57,555 nt of DNA, taken from Pseudomonadota bacterium (lineage in GTDB: Bacteria > Pseudomonadota > Gammaproteobacteria > Xanthomonadales > Xanthomonadaceae). Position 1 is the first letter of the stretch. Each line of letters opens with the position of its first letter. Location: contig JAEZCF010000098.1 in the NCBI GenBank assembly GCA_023430045.1, forward strand, positions 1-57,555, in the 5' to 3' direction. The notes below the pieces were generated by a model that searched no databases, was not told where the DNA came from, and worked only from the letters and a program-made list of their open reading frames with translations. This document shows positions 7,769 through 15,341 of this stretch, one piece after another. Both the position numbers and the translations under genes were made by a program.

Positions 7769-8197
7769 ATGCCTACCATCCGTCGAAGCGCCCTGGTCGA
7801 ACACTCCGCTGCACACATGTTTGATCTGGTGAACGATGTCGCTGCCTATCCGCGCCGGTTCCGCTGGTGTTCGGCCGCGCGCATCCTGGAACAGGACGAC
7901 CAGCGCCTGATCGCGCGCCTGGATCTTGGCGTGGGGTCCTTCACCACCTGGTTCATGACTGAAAACACCCTGCAGCGCCCCAGCAGCATCGACATGACGC
8001 TGCGCGAAGGGCCCTTCAAGAGCCTGCATGGCCGCTGGGACTTCCATTCTCTGGCCGAAGACGCCTGCAAGGTCAGCCTTGAGCTGCAGTTCGAGCCGAC
8101 CTCGCGGTTGCTGGCCCCGGCGCTGGCGCTTGGTTTCCAAGGCCTGGCCGATCGCATGGTCAGTGATTTCGTGCGCGTTGCCGACCAGCCGGACTGA
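7769..8197 (+). CDS. ratA: RatA-family START-domain protein (coenzyme Q-binding type)
   Basis: 142 aa with the family start MPTIRRSALVEHSAAHMFDLVNDVAAYPRRFRWCSAARIL (RatA/COQ10 group: xxRSxxVxxSAxxMFxLVxDVxxYPxFxxWC) and a matching C-terminal FQGLADRMVSDFVRVA. In E. coli RatA has been described as interfering with 70S assembly; homologues also bind ubiquinone. The location between smpB and rnfH is the common gammaproteobacterial order and supports the call. Three bases separate it from rnfH. Confidence 0.9.
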   Translation: MPTIRRSALVEHSAAHMFDLVNDVAAYPRRFRWCSAARILEQDDQRLIARLDLGVGSFTTWFMTENTLQRPSSIDMTLREGPFKSLHGRWDFHSLAEDACKVSLELQFEPTSRLLAPALALGFQGLADRMVSDFVRVADQPD

Positions 8198-8200
8198 GCG

Positions 8201-8458
8201 ATGATCCGCGTGGAAGTGGTGCTTGCCTGGCCGGACCGCGTGCTGCGGCAGACGCTGGAACTGGCTGAAAACGCCACGGTGGCAGACGCCGTCGCGGCAG
8301 CTGGGCTGGAGGGCAGCGACGCATGCCCGGCCGTGGCCGTCCACGGCGTGCTGGCCCGGCCCGGCCAGCCCCTGCAGGAGGGTGACCGCGTCGAGCTGCT
8401 GCGCGGTCTGCTGGCCGATCCGAAGGACAACCGCCGACGTCGCGCGCGCGGAGGGTGA
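8201..8458 (+). CDS. rnfH: RnfH family protein (UPF0125)
   Basis: 85 aa, beta-grasp (ubiquitin-like) fold expected: MIRVEVVLAWPDRVLRQTLELAENATVADAV and VAVHGVLARPGQPLQEGDRVELLRGLLADPK are characteristic. The start overlaps the ratA stop region (TGAGCGATG), so it is co-translated. Exact function is not established; often found with ratA-smpB. Confidence 0.9.
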   Translation: MIRVEVVLAWPDRVLRQTLELAENATVADAVAAAGLEGSDACPAVAVHGVLARPGQPLQEGDRVELLRGLLADPKDNRRRRARGG

Positions 8459-8461
8459 ATC

Positions 8462-8553
8462 GTGGCGCCGGGCTCTGCCGGGTGAGGTATCGCCGCGCAG
8501 CGGGCCAGAGCCACGCTCTATGGGTGGGCGAGTAGCCGGGCTCTGCCCGGCTT
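8462..8553. repeat. SMAG cluster between rnfH and bamE
   Basis: A GTGG-headed stem at 8462, a degenerate minus copy around 8492-8521, and a GTAG-headed CCGGGCTCTGCCCGG copy at 8532-8553, between two convergent genes. Confidence 0.8.
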
Positions 8554-8576
8554 ATGGCCCGTGGCGTTACGGCCGA

Positions 8577-8969
8577 TCAGCCGCCGCCCTTCTTCTTTTC
8601 CTTCGGCAGGTTGCGGCCGAACTGGCGCACGGTGTCGCGGGCCAGCTTGGCGTCCTCGGCCGGGAAGTAATCGCCTTCCCAGCGGGTCACTGCGTCATTT
8701 TCGAAAAAGACCGTGAAATTCTTCACTTCGGTGCGGCCGATGCGGTTCACGCGCTGGGTAGCGGTGTAATCCCACCGCTGGGCATGGAACGGGTCGGCCA
8801 CGGACGGGGTGCCCAGCAGGGCATCGACCTGCTGCTTGCTCTGCCCGACCTGGAGCTTGGACACGGCATCCTCCCGGATCAGGTTGCCCTGATAGATGGG
8901 TTGCTTGTAGATGATGCCGCAGCCCGTGGTGGACAGGGCGACGGCGGCGACCAGCAGGAGATTGCGCAT
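8577..8969 (-). CDS. bamE: Outer-membrane assembly lipoprotein BamE (OmlA/SmpA)
   Basis: 130 aa. A lipoprotein signal peptide with TTGC lipobox (Cys 17) is followed by the BamE core: YKQPIYQGNLI, VSKLQVGQSKQQVDALLGTPSVADPFHAQRWDYTATQRV and VFFENDAVTRWEGDYFP. A component of the BAM complex inserting outer-membrane proteins. Divergent from fur with a 103-bp shared promoter region; divergent omlA-fur is known from Xanthomonas, where the two promoters overlap. The lysine-rich tail (KEKKKGGG) is unremarkable. Confidence 0.95.
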   Translation of the reverse strand: MRNLLLVAAVALSTTGCGIIYKQPIYQGNLIREDAVSKLQVGQSKQQVDALLGTPSVADPFHAQRWDYTATQRVNRIGRTEVKNFTVFFENDAVTRWEGDYFPAEDAKLARDTVRQFGRNLPKEKKKGGG

Positions 8970-9072
8970 CGGAAATCGCGGTTGGGGAAATCGAACCGAT
9001 GATACACTCCCGGCGTGCCACCGCGACCCAATCCGAGGCAGCTGGCGCTAAATCGCCAATGAACGGAGACCT

Positions 9073-9477
9073 ATGGAAACCCACGACCTGCGCAAAGTCG
9101 GCCTGAAGGTGACCCATCCTCGGATGCGGATACTGGCACTGCTGGAACGCACCGCCCAGCACCACATGACCGCCGAAGACATCTATCGCCAGTTGCTGGA
9201 GCACGGCGATGAGATCGGCCTGGCCACGGTGTACCGGGTGTTGACCCAGTTCGAGGCCGCCGGCCTGGTGCTGAAGCACAATTTCGAAGGCGGCCAGGCG
9301 GTGTACGAGCTGGACCGCGGTGGCCATCACGACCACATGGTGGACGTGGACAACGGCAGGATCATCGAGTTCGAAAGCGCGGAAATCGAAGAGCTGCAGC
9401 GCAAGATCGCGGCCGAGCATGGTTACGAGCTGGAAGAGCACTCGCTGGTGCTGTACGTGCGCAAGAAGCGGCGGTAA
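9073..9477 (+). CDS. fur: Ferric uptake regulator Fur
   Basis: 134 aa. A winged-helix DNA-binding half (VTHPRMRILALLE, MTAEDIYRQLLEHGDEIGLATVYRVLTQFEAAGLV) is followed by the metal-binding dimer half with HHDHMVDVDNGRIIEFES. Residues of the usual Fur metal sites (HHDH, E) are visible; the C-terminal cysteine pairs seen in some Fur proteins are absent, as in Pseudomonas Fur. Fe(II)-dependent repressor of iron acquisition. I could not pick out a convincing Fur box in the bamE-fur gap. Confidence 0.96.
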   Translation: METHDLRKVGLKVTHPRMRILALLERTAQHHMTAEDIYRQLLEHGDEIGLATVYRVLTQFEAAGLVLKHNFEGGQAVYELDRGGHHDHMVDVDNGRIIEFESAEIEELQRKIAAEHGYELEEHSLVLYVRKKRR

Positions 9478-9502
9478 GCCCGCCAGGATGATCGGGCATC
9501 GG

Positions 9503-9621
9503 GTAGAGCCGGGCTCTTCCCGACCCCTCACGTAGAGCCGGGCTCTTCCCGACCCATCGCGTAGAGCCGGGCTCTGCCCGGCTGATGCCTCACCGCGCAG
9601 CGGGGCAGAGCCCCGCGCTAC
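9503..9621. repeat. SMAG array of four palindromes
   Basis: Three plus copies headed GTAGAGCCGGGCTC at 9503, 9532 and 9561 (spacing 29 bp), and one minus copy ending at 9621. It separates the converging fur and recN genes; the last copy's GTAG gives recN its stop codon. Confidence 0.9.
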
Positions 9622-11279
9622 GGGCTCAGCAGCTTCCGCGCGGCAGCCCGCGCTTCCTTGCTGACTTCCACGCCGCCCAGCATGCGCGCCAGTTCTTCTT
9701 CGCGCGCCCGGGCATCCAGCCGTTCCACGGCGCTCTGCGTCATGCCTTCCACCGGCGCCTTGCTGACCCGGTAATGCGCATGCCCCTTGGACGCCACCTG
9801 CGGCAGATGGGTCACGCACAGAACCTGGCGCTTTTCACCCAGTGCCCGCAGTTTCTGGCCGACGATGTCCGCCACCGCGCCGCCGATACCGGAATCGACT
9901 TCGTCGAAGACCATCGTCGGCACCGCGTCCAAGTCCAGTGCGGCCACTTCGATGGCCAGTGAAATGCGCGACAGTTCGCCGCCGGACGCCACCTTGCGCA
10001 GCGGGCGGGGCGGCTGGCCGGCATTGGCCGCAACCAGGAACTCCACGCGTTCGGCGCCCTGGGGATCGGGTTTTCCCGCGTCCTGGGGCTCCAACTGGAT
10101 CAGGAACTGGCCGCCGCCCATCCCCAGCTCGGCGATCAGGCCGGTGGTCGTGGAGGACAGCTCGGCTGCCGCGCGCTGGCGACTGGCACTCAATGCGCCC
10201 GCCTGTGCACGCCACGCCGCCACCGCCTTTTCGATGTCGCCGGCGAGTTTCTGCAGGCGTACATCCGCGCCGCGCAGCTGCTCTACTTCGGCCTGCATGC
10301 GTTCGCGCTGCGCGCCCAGCTCGTCCATCGCCACGCGATGCTTGCGGGCCAGGTCATGCAGGCGGCCGAGCCGGCGCTCGTTCTCCTCGAACTGTTCGGG
10401 GTCCGCGTCCAGGTCATCGTGCACGCGATCCAGCAGGCCCAGGGCCTCCTGCAACTGGATGGTCGCACTGTCGATCAGCGCATCCACGTCGGCCAACCGC
10501 GGATCGTGCTCGGCCACGCGGCCCAGCTCGGCCCGCACCTGCTGCAGCAGGTCCAGCGCCGATCCTCCTTCATCGCCGTTGATGCGTGCGCCGGCCGCTT
10601 CACAGGCGGCCAGCAGGGCGCTGGCATGGGCCTGGCGACGATGGCTGGCGCCCAGCGCGGCAATGGATTCCGGTTCCAGTTCCTCGCGCTCCAGTTCGCG
10701 CAGCTGGTGCTCCAGGAAGCCGATGCGGTCGCTGACGTCGCCCTGACGGGACAACGCCTCGGCTTCGTCCACCAGCGCCTGCCATGTGGCCGCTGCCGTA
10801 CGCACGGCGCGGCGTTCGTCGGCGTTGCCGGCGTAGGCGTCCAGCAGCGCCAGCTGCGACGGGCGCGTGAGCAGCGCCTGCTGTTCGTGCTGGCCATGGA
10901 TTTCCACCAGCAGCGCGGCCAGCTCGCTGAGCTGGGACAACGTGACCGGACGGCCGTTGATCCACGCGCGCGAACCGCCATCGGCACGGATCACCCGGCG
11001 CAGCTGGCAGTGCTCGTCGTCGTCCAGCTCGTTGTCGGCCAGCCAGTGGCGGGCGCCTTCCAGCGCATCCAGGGCGAATTCGGCCGAAAGTTCCGCGCGC
11101 GGAGCGCCATGGCGGACCACGCCGCTGTCGGCGCGCAGGCCGGACAGGAAGCCCAGCGCGTCCACCATCAGCGATTTGCCCGCGCCGGTTTCGCCGGATA
11201 CCACGGTCATGCCGGGGCCGAACTCCAGCTCGGTGGCACGGACGACGGCGAAGTCCTTGATTGATAAATGTCTGAGCAT
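9618..11279 (-). CDS. recN: DNA repair protein RecN
   Basis: 553 aa, the normal RecN length, from the ATG at 11279 (MLRHLSIKDFAVV). An SMC-like ATPase: Walker A GETGAGKS at about residues 30-37, central coiled-coil (residues about 150-370, rich in A/E/R/L), and C-terminal GGELSRISLAIE (signature) followed by MVFDEVDSGIGG (Walker B) and CVTHLPQVAS. Acts in double-strand break repair by holding DNA ends together. Its TAG stop (9618-9620) is part of a SMAG GTAG head. Divergent from hrcA. Confidence 0.97.
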   Translation of the reverse strand: MLRHLSIKDFAVVRATELEFGPGMTVVSGETGAGKSLMVDALGFLSGLRADSGVVRHGAPRAELSAEFALDALEGARHWLADNELDDDEHCQLRRVIRADGGSRAWINGRPVTLSQLSELAALLVEIHGQHEQQALLTRPSQLALLDAYAGNADERRAVRTAAATWQALVDEAEALSRQGDVSDRIGFLEHQLRELEREELEPESIAALGASHRRQAHASALLAACEAAGARINGDEGGSALDLLQQVRAELGRVAEHDPRLADVDALIDSATIQLQEALGLLDRVHDDLDADPEQFEENERRLGRLHDLARKHRVAMDELGAQRERMQAEVEQLRGADVRLQKLAGDIEKAVAAWRAQAGALSASRQRAAAELSSTTTGLIAELGMGGGQFLIQLEPQDAGKPDPQGAERVEFLVAANAGQPPRPLRKVASGGELSRISLAIEVAALDLDAVPTMVFDEVDSGIGGAVADIVGQKLRALGEKRQVLCVTHLPQVASKGHAHYRVSKAPVEGMTQSAVERLDARAREEELARMLGGVEVSKEARAAARKLLSP

Positions 11280-11393
11280 CGGTAAAGGGTCTCTCGAGCC
11301 GCGCAACGCTAGCACGCGGGGCGGGGTGGTCCAATGGCTTGCCAAGCAGAACTGCCGGCATTATCTAGGGAGTGAGTCTCACAGGCTGATCCG

Positions 11394-12458
11394 ATGTCGT
11401 CGTCTTCCGACCAACTTGCCCCGCGTGCCCGCCATCTGCTGCGGACGCTGATCGCGCGCCACATCCAGGATGGCGAGCCGGTCGGGTCGCAGACGCTGGC
11501 GCGCACGTCCGGGCTGGATGTCAGCCCGGCGACCATCCGCAACATCCTCGGCGACCTGGAAGACCTGGGCCTGCTCAGCTCGCCGCACACGTCGGCGGGC
11601 CGCGTGCCCACCGCGCATGGCTACCGGGTGTTCGTGGACAGCCTGGTGCAGATGCGCCCGCCGGGCGAGCAGGAGCTGGGCCGGCTGCGCAGCGAACTGG
11701 CCAGTGGTGCCGGTACCCAGGCACTGCTGGGCAGCGCATCGGAACTGCTGTCGGCGATGAGCCATTTCGTCGGCGTGGTGAGCGCGCCCCGGCGTGAGCA
11801 GTTCGCGTTCCGGCAGATCGATTTCGTCGCGCTGGATGCGCGCCGCGTGCTGGCGATCGTGGTGTTCGCCGACAACGAAGTACAGAACCGCGTCATCGAA
11901 GCCCGTCGCGCCTGGGAGCCGGGCGAGCTGGAAACGGTCGCCAACTACCTCAACGCGCATTTCGCCGGCCTGCCGGTGGCGCGGATCCGCCAGCGGCTGC
12001 TGCATGAGCTGCGCGATACCCGCAGCCAGATGGAACAGCTGCTGGCGCACAGCATCGAGCTGGCCGAACAGGCTCTGCAGCCACCGGCCGACGACATGCT
12101 GGTGGCCGGCCAGACGCGGCTGATGGGTGTGCAGGACCTGTCCGACCTGGAACGCCTGCGCGAGCTGTTCGAGCTGTTTTCCAGCAAGCGCGAGATCCTG
12201 CAGCTGCTGGAACGCACCATCCAGGCACCGGGCGTACGCATCTTCATCGGCGAGGAAACCGGCGTGGTGCCGCTGGAGGGTGTCTCGCTGGTCACCGCGC
12301 CCTACATGGCCGATGGCCAGGTACTGGGCGTGCTGGGCGTGATCGGCCCGCGCAGGATGGCCTATGACCGGATGATTCCCCTGGTGCAGGCCACCGCCGA
12401 GGTGCTCGGCGCGGCCTTTTCACCCGGCGCAGGGACTTCCGCACGGTCTGGCGCTTGA
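11394..12458 (+). CDS. hrcA: Heat-inducible transcription repressor HrcA
   Basis: 354 aa. N-terminal winged helix with LLRTLIARHIQDGEPVGSQTLAR and VSPATIRNILGDLEDLGLLSSPHTSAGRVPT, then the GAF-like/insertion domains and the C-terminal GVLGVIGPRRMAYDRMIPLVQ. HrcA represses heat-shock genes at CIRCE operators with GroEL help. No CIRCE (TTAGCACTC / GAGTGCTAA) is visible anywhere in this operon, so its target is likely elsewhere (for example groESL). First gene of hrcA-grpE-dnaK-dnaJ. Confidence 0.97.
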   Translation: MSSSSDQLAPRARHLLRTLIARHIQDGEPVGSQTLARTSGLDVSPATIRNILGDLEDLGLLSSPHTSAGRVPTAHGYRVFVDSLVQMRPPGEQELGRLRSELASGAGTQALLGSASELLSAMSHFVGVVSAPRREQFAFRQIDFVALDARRVLAIVVFADNEVQNRVIEARRAWEPGELETVANYLNAHFAGLPVARIRQRLLHELRDTRSQMEQLLAHSIELAEQALQPPADDMLVAGQTRLMGVQDLSDLERLRELFELFSSKREILQLLERTIQAPGVRIFIGEETGVVPLEGVSLVTAPYMADGQVLGVLGVIGPRRMAYDRMIPLVQATAEVLGAAFSPGAGTSARSGA

Positions 12459-12481
12459 AACGCAGCATCCCGCCCACACTA
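12454..12481 (+). promoter_or_regulatory. Sigma-32-like promoter for grpE
   Basis: CTTGAAA at 12454-12460, 12 bases, then CCCACACTA at 12473-12481, against the consensus CTTGAAA / CCCCATnTA. The -35 includes the hrcA TGA stop (12456-12458). It would allow heat induction of grpE without hrcA. Confidence 0.55.
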
Positions 12482-12521
12482 GGTGGGATGGAGGCGGGGA
12501 GTGACCGCCAGGGAAACGCAC

Positions 12522-13028
12522 ATGAACCAAGATCAGCACGATAACGAATCCCAGCCGGCCGAGCAGGCCGGCGTGTCCCTGCATGACGAGCTCGAACAGC
12601 TGCGCGGCGAGCTGGAGCAGGTCAAGGCCGATGCGCTGCGCGAGCGCGCGGACCTGGACAACCAGCGCAAGCGGGTGGCCCGCGACGTGGACCAGGCGCG
12701 CCGGTTCGCCAACGAGAAACTGCTCGGCGAGCTGCTGCCGGTATTCGACAGCCTGGATGCGGGGCTGCAGGCCGCCGGCGCGGATGCCAGCCCGCTGCGC
12801 GAAGGCCTGGAGCTGACCTACAGGCAGTTGCTGAAGGTGGCCGGCGACAACGGCCTGGCCCTGCTGGATCCGACCGGCCAGCCGTTCAATCCTGATCATC
12901 ACCAGGCGATCAGCCAGGTCGACGCCGCAGGTGCGGTGCCGGGCAGCGTGGTGCAGGTGTTCCAGAAGGGCTACCTGCTCAACGACCGCCTGCTGCGCCC
13001 GGCGCTGGTGGTGGTCGCGCGCGACTGA
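12522..13028 (+). CDS. grpE: Nucleotide exchange factor GrpE
   Basis: 168 aa from the ATG at 12522 (MNQDQHDNESQPAEQ), with a CAGGGAAA ribosome site. An acidic disordered start, then the long helix (ELEQLRGELEQVKADALRERADLDNQRKRVARD), four-helix region (ARRFANEKLLGELLPVFDSLDAGL) and the C-terminal beta domain FNPDHHQAISQVDAAGAVPGSVVQVFQKGYLLNDRLLRPALVVVA. Releases ADP from DnaK. Confidence 0.97.
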   Translation: MNQDQHDNESQPAEQAGVSLHDELEQLRGELEQVKADALRERADLDNQRKRVARDVDQARRFANEKLLGELLPVFDSLDAGLQAAGADASPLREGLELTYRQLLKVAGDNGLALLDPTGQPFNPDHHQAISQVDAAGAVPGSVVQVFQKGYLLNDRLLRPALVVVARD

Positions 13029-13038
13029 CCCAGGCCAC

Positions 13039-13098
13039 GTAGAGCCGGGCTTTGCCCGGCCTGGGGCTGCCGCGCAGCGGGGCAGAGCCCCGCTCTAC
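13039..13098. repeat. SMAG pair between grpE and dnaK
   Basis: One plus copy (13039-13061) and one minus copy (about 13071-13098) facing each other, able to form a larger hairpin. It lies inside the heat-shock operon, upstream of the dnaK promoter. Confidence 0.85.
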
Positions 13099-13151
13099 GC
13101 CCGGCTGGGGCACCGGATCACCGGGTGCTGAACACAGTGTCCGGGGGATGG

Positions 13152-13180
13152 CTTGAATGTTCCACGAGCGTCCCCCACAT
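13152..13180 (+). promoter_or_regulatory. Sigma-32-like promoter for dnaK
   Basis: CTTGAA (13152-13157) and CCCCCACAT (13172-13180), about 15 bases between the CTTGAA end and the CCCC core. A good match to the heat-shock sigma consensus. It would give dnaK a leader of about 75 nt. Confidence 0.65.
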
Positions 13181-13264
13181 CCCATTCATCCACCGGCCAT
13201 CGTGCCGGTCTGACCGAACCACCGGCGGCATGCCGGTCATGAACAACCTCAGGAGTCTCCCCAC

Positions 13265-15184
13265 ATGGGCAAGATCATTGGTATCGACCTCGGCACCACC
13301 AACTCGTGCGTGGCGATCATGGACGGCGGCAAGGCCCGCGTCATCGAGAATTCGGAAGGCGATCGCACCACTCCGTCGATCGTCGCCTACACCAAGGACG
13401 GCGAAGTCCTGGTCGGTGCCTCGGCCAAGCGCCAGGCCGTGACCAATCCGAAGAACACCTTCTACGCGGTGAAGCGCCTGATCGGCCGCAAGTTCACCGA
13501 TGCCGAGGTGCAGAAGGACATCGCGCACGTGCCGTACGGCATCCAGGCGCATGACAATGGCGATGCCTGGGTGTCCACCAGCGACGCGAAGAAGATGGCG
13601 CCGCAGGAAATCTCCGCCAAGGTGCTGGAGAAGATGAAGAAGACCGCCGAGGACTACCTGGGCGAGAAGGTGACCGAGGCGGTGATCACCGTGCCGGCCT
13701 ACTTCAACGACAGCCAGCGCCAGGCGACCAAGGACGCCGGCCGCATCGCTGGCCTGGACGTCAAGCGCATCATCAACGAGCCGACCGCGGCCGCGCTGGC
13801 CTATGGCCTGGACAAGGGTGACAACAAGGATCGCAAGATCGTCGTCTACGACCTGGGCGGCGGCACCTTCGACGTTTCGGTGATCGAGATCGCGAATGTC
13901 GATGGCGAGAAGCAGTTCGAAGTGCTGGCCACCAACGGCGACACGTTCCTGGGCGGCGAAGACTTCGACAACCGCGTCATCGAGTACCTCGTTGAAGAGT
14001 TCAACAAGGACCAGGGCATCGACCTGCGCAAGGATCCGCTGGCCCTGCAGCGCCTGAAGGATGCCGCCGAGCGCGCCAAGATCGAGCTGTCCAGCGCGCA
14101 GCAGACCGAAGTGAACCTGCCGTACGTCACGGCCGATGCGAGCGGTCCGAAGCATCTGAACATCAAGCTGACCCGCGCCAAGCTGGAGTCGCTGGTGGAA
14201 GAGCTGATCAAGAAGTCGATCGAGCCGTGCCGCGTCGCGCTGAACGATGCCGGCCTGCGTTCGAGCGACATCAGCGAAGTGATCCTGGTCGGTGGCCAGA
14301 CCCGCATGCCGAAGGTGCAGCAGGCGGTGACCGAGTTCTTCGGCAAGGAACCGCGCAAGGACGTCAATCCGGACGAAGCCGTGGCACTGGGTGCGGCGAT
14401 CCAGGGCGGCGTGCTGGGCGGCGACGTCAAGGACGTGCTGCTGCTGGACGTGACCCCGCTGTCGCTGGGCATCGAGACCATGGGCGGTGTGTTCACCAAG
14501 ATCATCGAGAAGAACACACCCATCCCGACCAAGGCCTCGCAGGTGTTCTCCACTGCCGAGGACAACCAGTCGGCGGTGACCGTGCACGTGCTGCAGGGCG
14601 AGCGTGAACAGGCCCGCTTCAACAAGTCGCTGGCCAAGTTCGATCTGTCCGGCATCGAGCCGGCACCGCGCGGCCTGCCGCAGGTGGAAGTGTCCTTCGA
14701 CATCGACGCCAACGGCATCCTGCATGTGTCGGCCAAGGACAAGAAGACCAACAAGGAACAGAAGGTCGAGATCAAGGCCGGTTCGGGTCTGTCCGAGGAC
14801 GAGATCGCACGCATGGTCGCCGACGCGGAAGCCAACCGCGAAGAGGACAAGAAGTTCCAGGAACTGGTGCAGGCCCGCAACCAGGCCGACGCGCTGATCC
14901 ATGGCACCCGCAGCGCCATCACCGAGCACGGCAGCAAGGTGGGTGGCGATGTCATCGGCAAGGTGGAAGCGGCGCTGGCCGACCTGGAAACCGCGATGAA
15001 GGGCGACGACAAGGCGCAGATCGAGGCCAAGTCGAAGGTGCTGGAAGAAGCGGGCCAGGCGTTGTTCGCCGCCGCTTCGGCAGGCGACCAGGGCGGTGCC
15101 CCGGGTGCCGATGCCGGCGCGAAGCACGACGATGTTGTCGATGCCGAGTTCACCGAAGTCAAGGACGACGAAAAGAAGTCCTGA
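13265..15184 (+). CDS. dnaK: Chaperone DnaK (Hsp70)
   Basis: 639 aa, standard length. Nucleotide-binding domain motifs: GIDLGTTNSCVAIMDGG (residues 5-21), DLGGGTFDVS (about 195) and ILVGGQTRMPKVQ (about 340); linker DVLLLDVTPLSLG; substrate-binding beta domain; helical lid, and C-terminal end DDVVDAEFTEVKDDEKK, the usual EEVD-like acidic tail. AGGAG lies 8 nt before the ATG. Works with DnaJ and GrpE encoded next to it. Confidence 0.99.
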   Translation: MGKIIGIDLGTTNSCVAIMDGGKARVIENSEGDRTTPSIVAYTKDGEVLVGASAKRQAVTNPKNTFYAVKRLIGRKFTDAEVQKDIAHVPYGIQAHDNGDAWVSTSDAKKMAPQEISAKVLEKMKKTAEDYLGEKVTEAVITVPAYFNDSQRQATKDAGRIAGLDVKRIINEPTAAALAYGLDKGDNKDRKIVVYDLGGGTFDVSVIEIANVDGEKQFEVLATNGDTFLGGEDFDNRVIEYLVEEFNKDQGIDLRKDPLALQRLKDAAERAKIELSSAQQTEVNLPYVTADASGPKHLNIKLTRAKLESLVEELIKKSIEPCRVALNDAGLRSSDISEVILVGGQTRMPKVQQAVTEFFGKEPRKDVNPDEAVALGAAIQGGVLGGDVKDVLLLDVTPLSLGIETMGGVFTKIIEKNTPIPTKASQVFSTAEDNQSAVTVHVLQGEREQARFNKSLAKFDLSGIEPAPRGLPQVEVSFDIDANGILHVSAKDKKTNKEQKVEIKAGSGLSEDEIARMVADAEANREEDKKFQELVQARNQADALIHGTRSAITEHGSKVGGDVIGKVEAALADLETAMKGDDKAQIEAKSKVLEEAGQALFAAASAGDQGGAPGADAGAKHDDVVDAEFTEVKDDEKKS

Positions 15185-15196
15185 TCCAGACCGATG

Positions 15197-15224
15197 CGGG
15201 ACGTTGCCTTGCGGCAGCGTCCCG
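15197..15224 (+). other. Stable hairpin in the dnaK-dnaJ gap
   Basis: CGGGACGTTGCC / GGCAGCGTCCCG, 12 bp with one G-U pair and a TTGC loop, 13 nt after the dnaK stop. There is no T-run, so it is more likely an mRNA-processing or 3'-protection structure than a full terminator. Confidence 0.65.
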
Positions 15225-15341
15225 TCGTCGCATCAGGGTCCTGGCCGCCAGCCGGCGTGTCGGGGCGCCCGACGCAGGAGCGGACAGGGTTCCGCTTTTC
15301 TGCCTTGACGAATCCCGACGTACCGGAAAGCGATCCACCCC

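Noticed and set aside
8970..9072. Fur box in the bamE-fur intergenic region
   Set aside because: No convincing GATAATGAT-type inverted repeat; only weak AT-rich fragments such as GATGATACACT were seen.
11280..13264. CIRCE operator for HrcA in the hrcA-grpE-dnaK region
   Set aside because: No TTAGCACTC-N9-GAGTGCTAA or close variant was found in the hrcA, grpE or dnaK upstream regions.
13118..15127. A 669-codon minus-strand frame opposite dnaK
   Set aside because: Antisense shadow of dnaK; DnaK is complete and certain.
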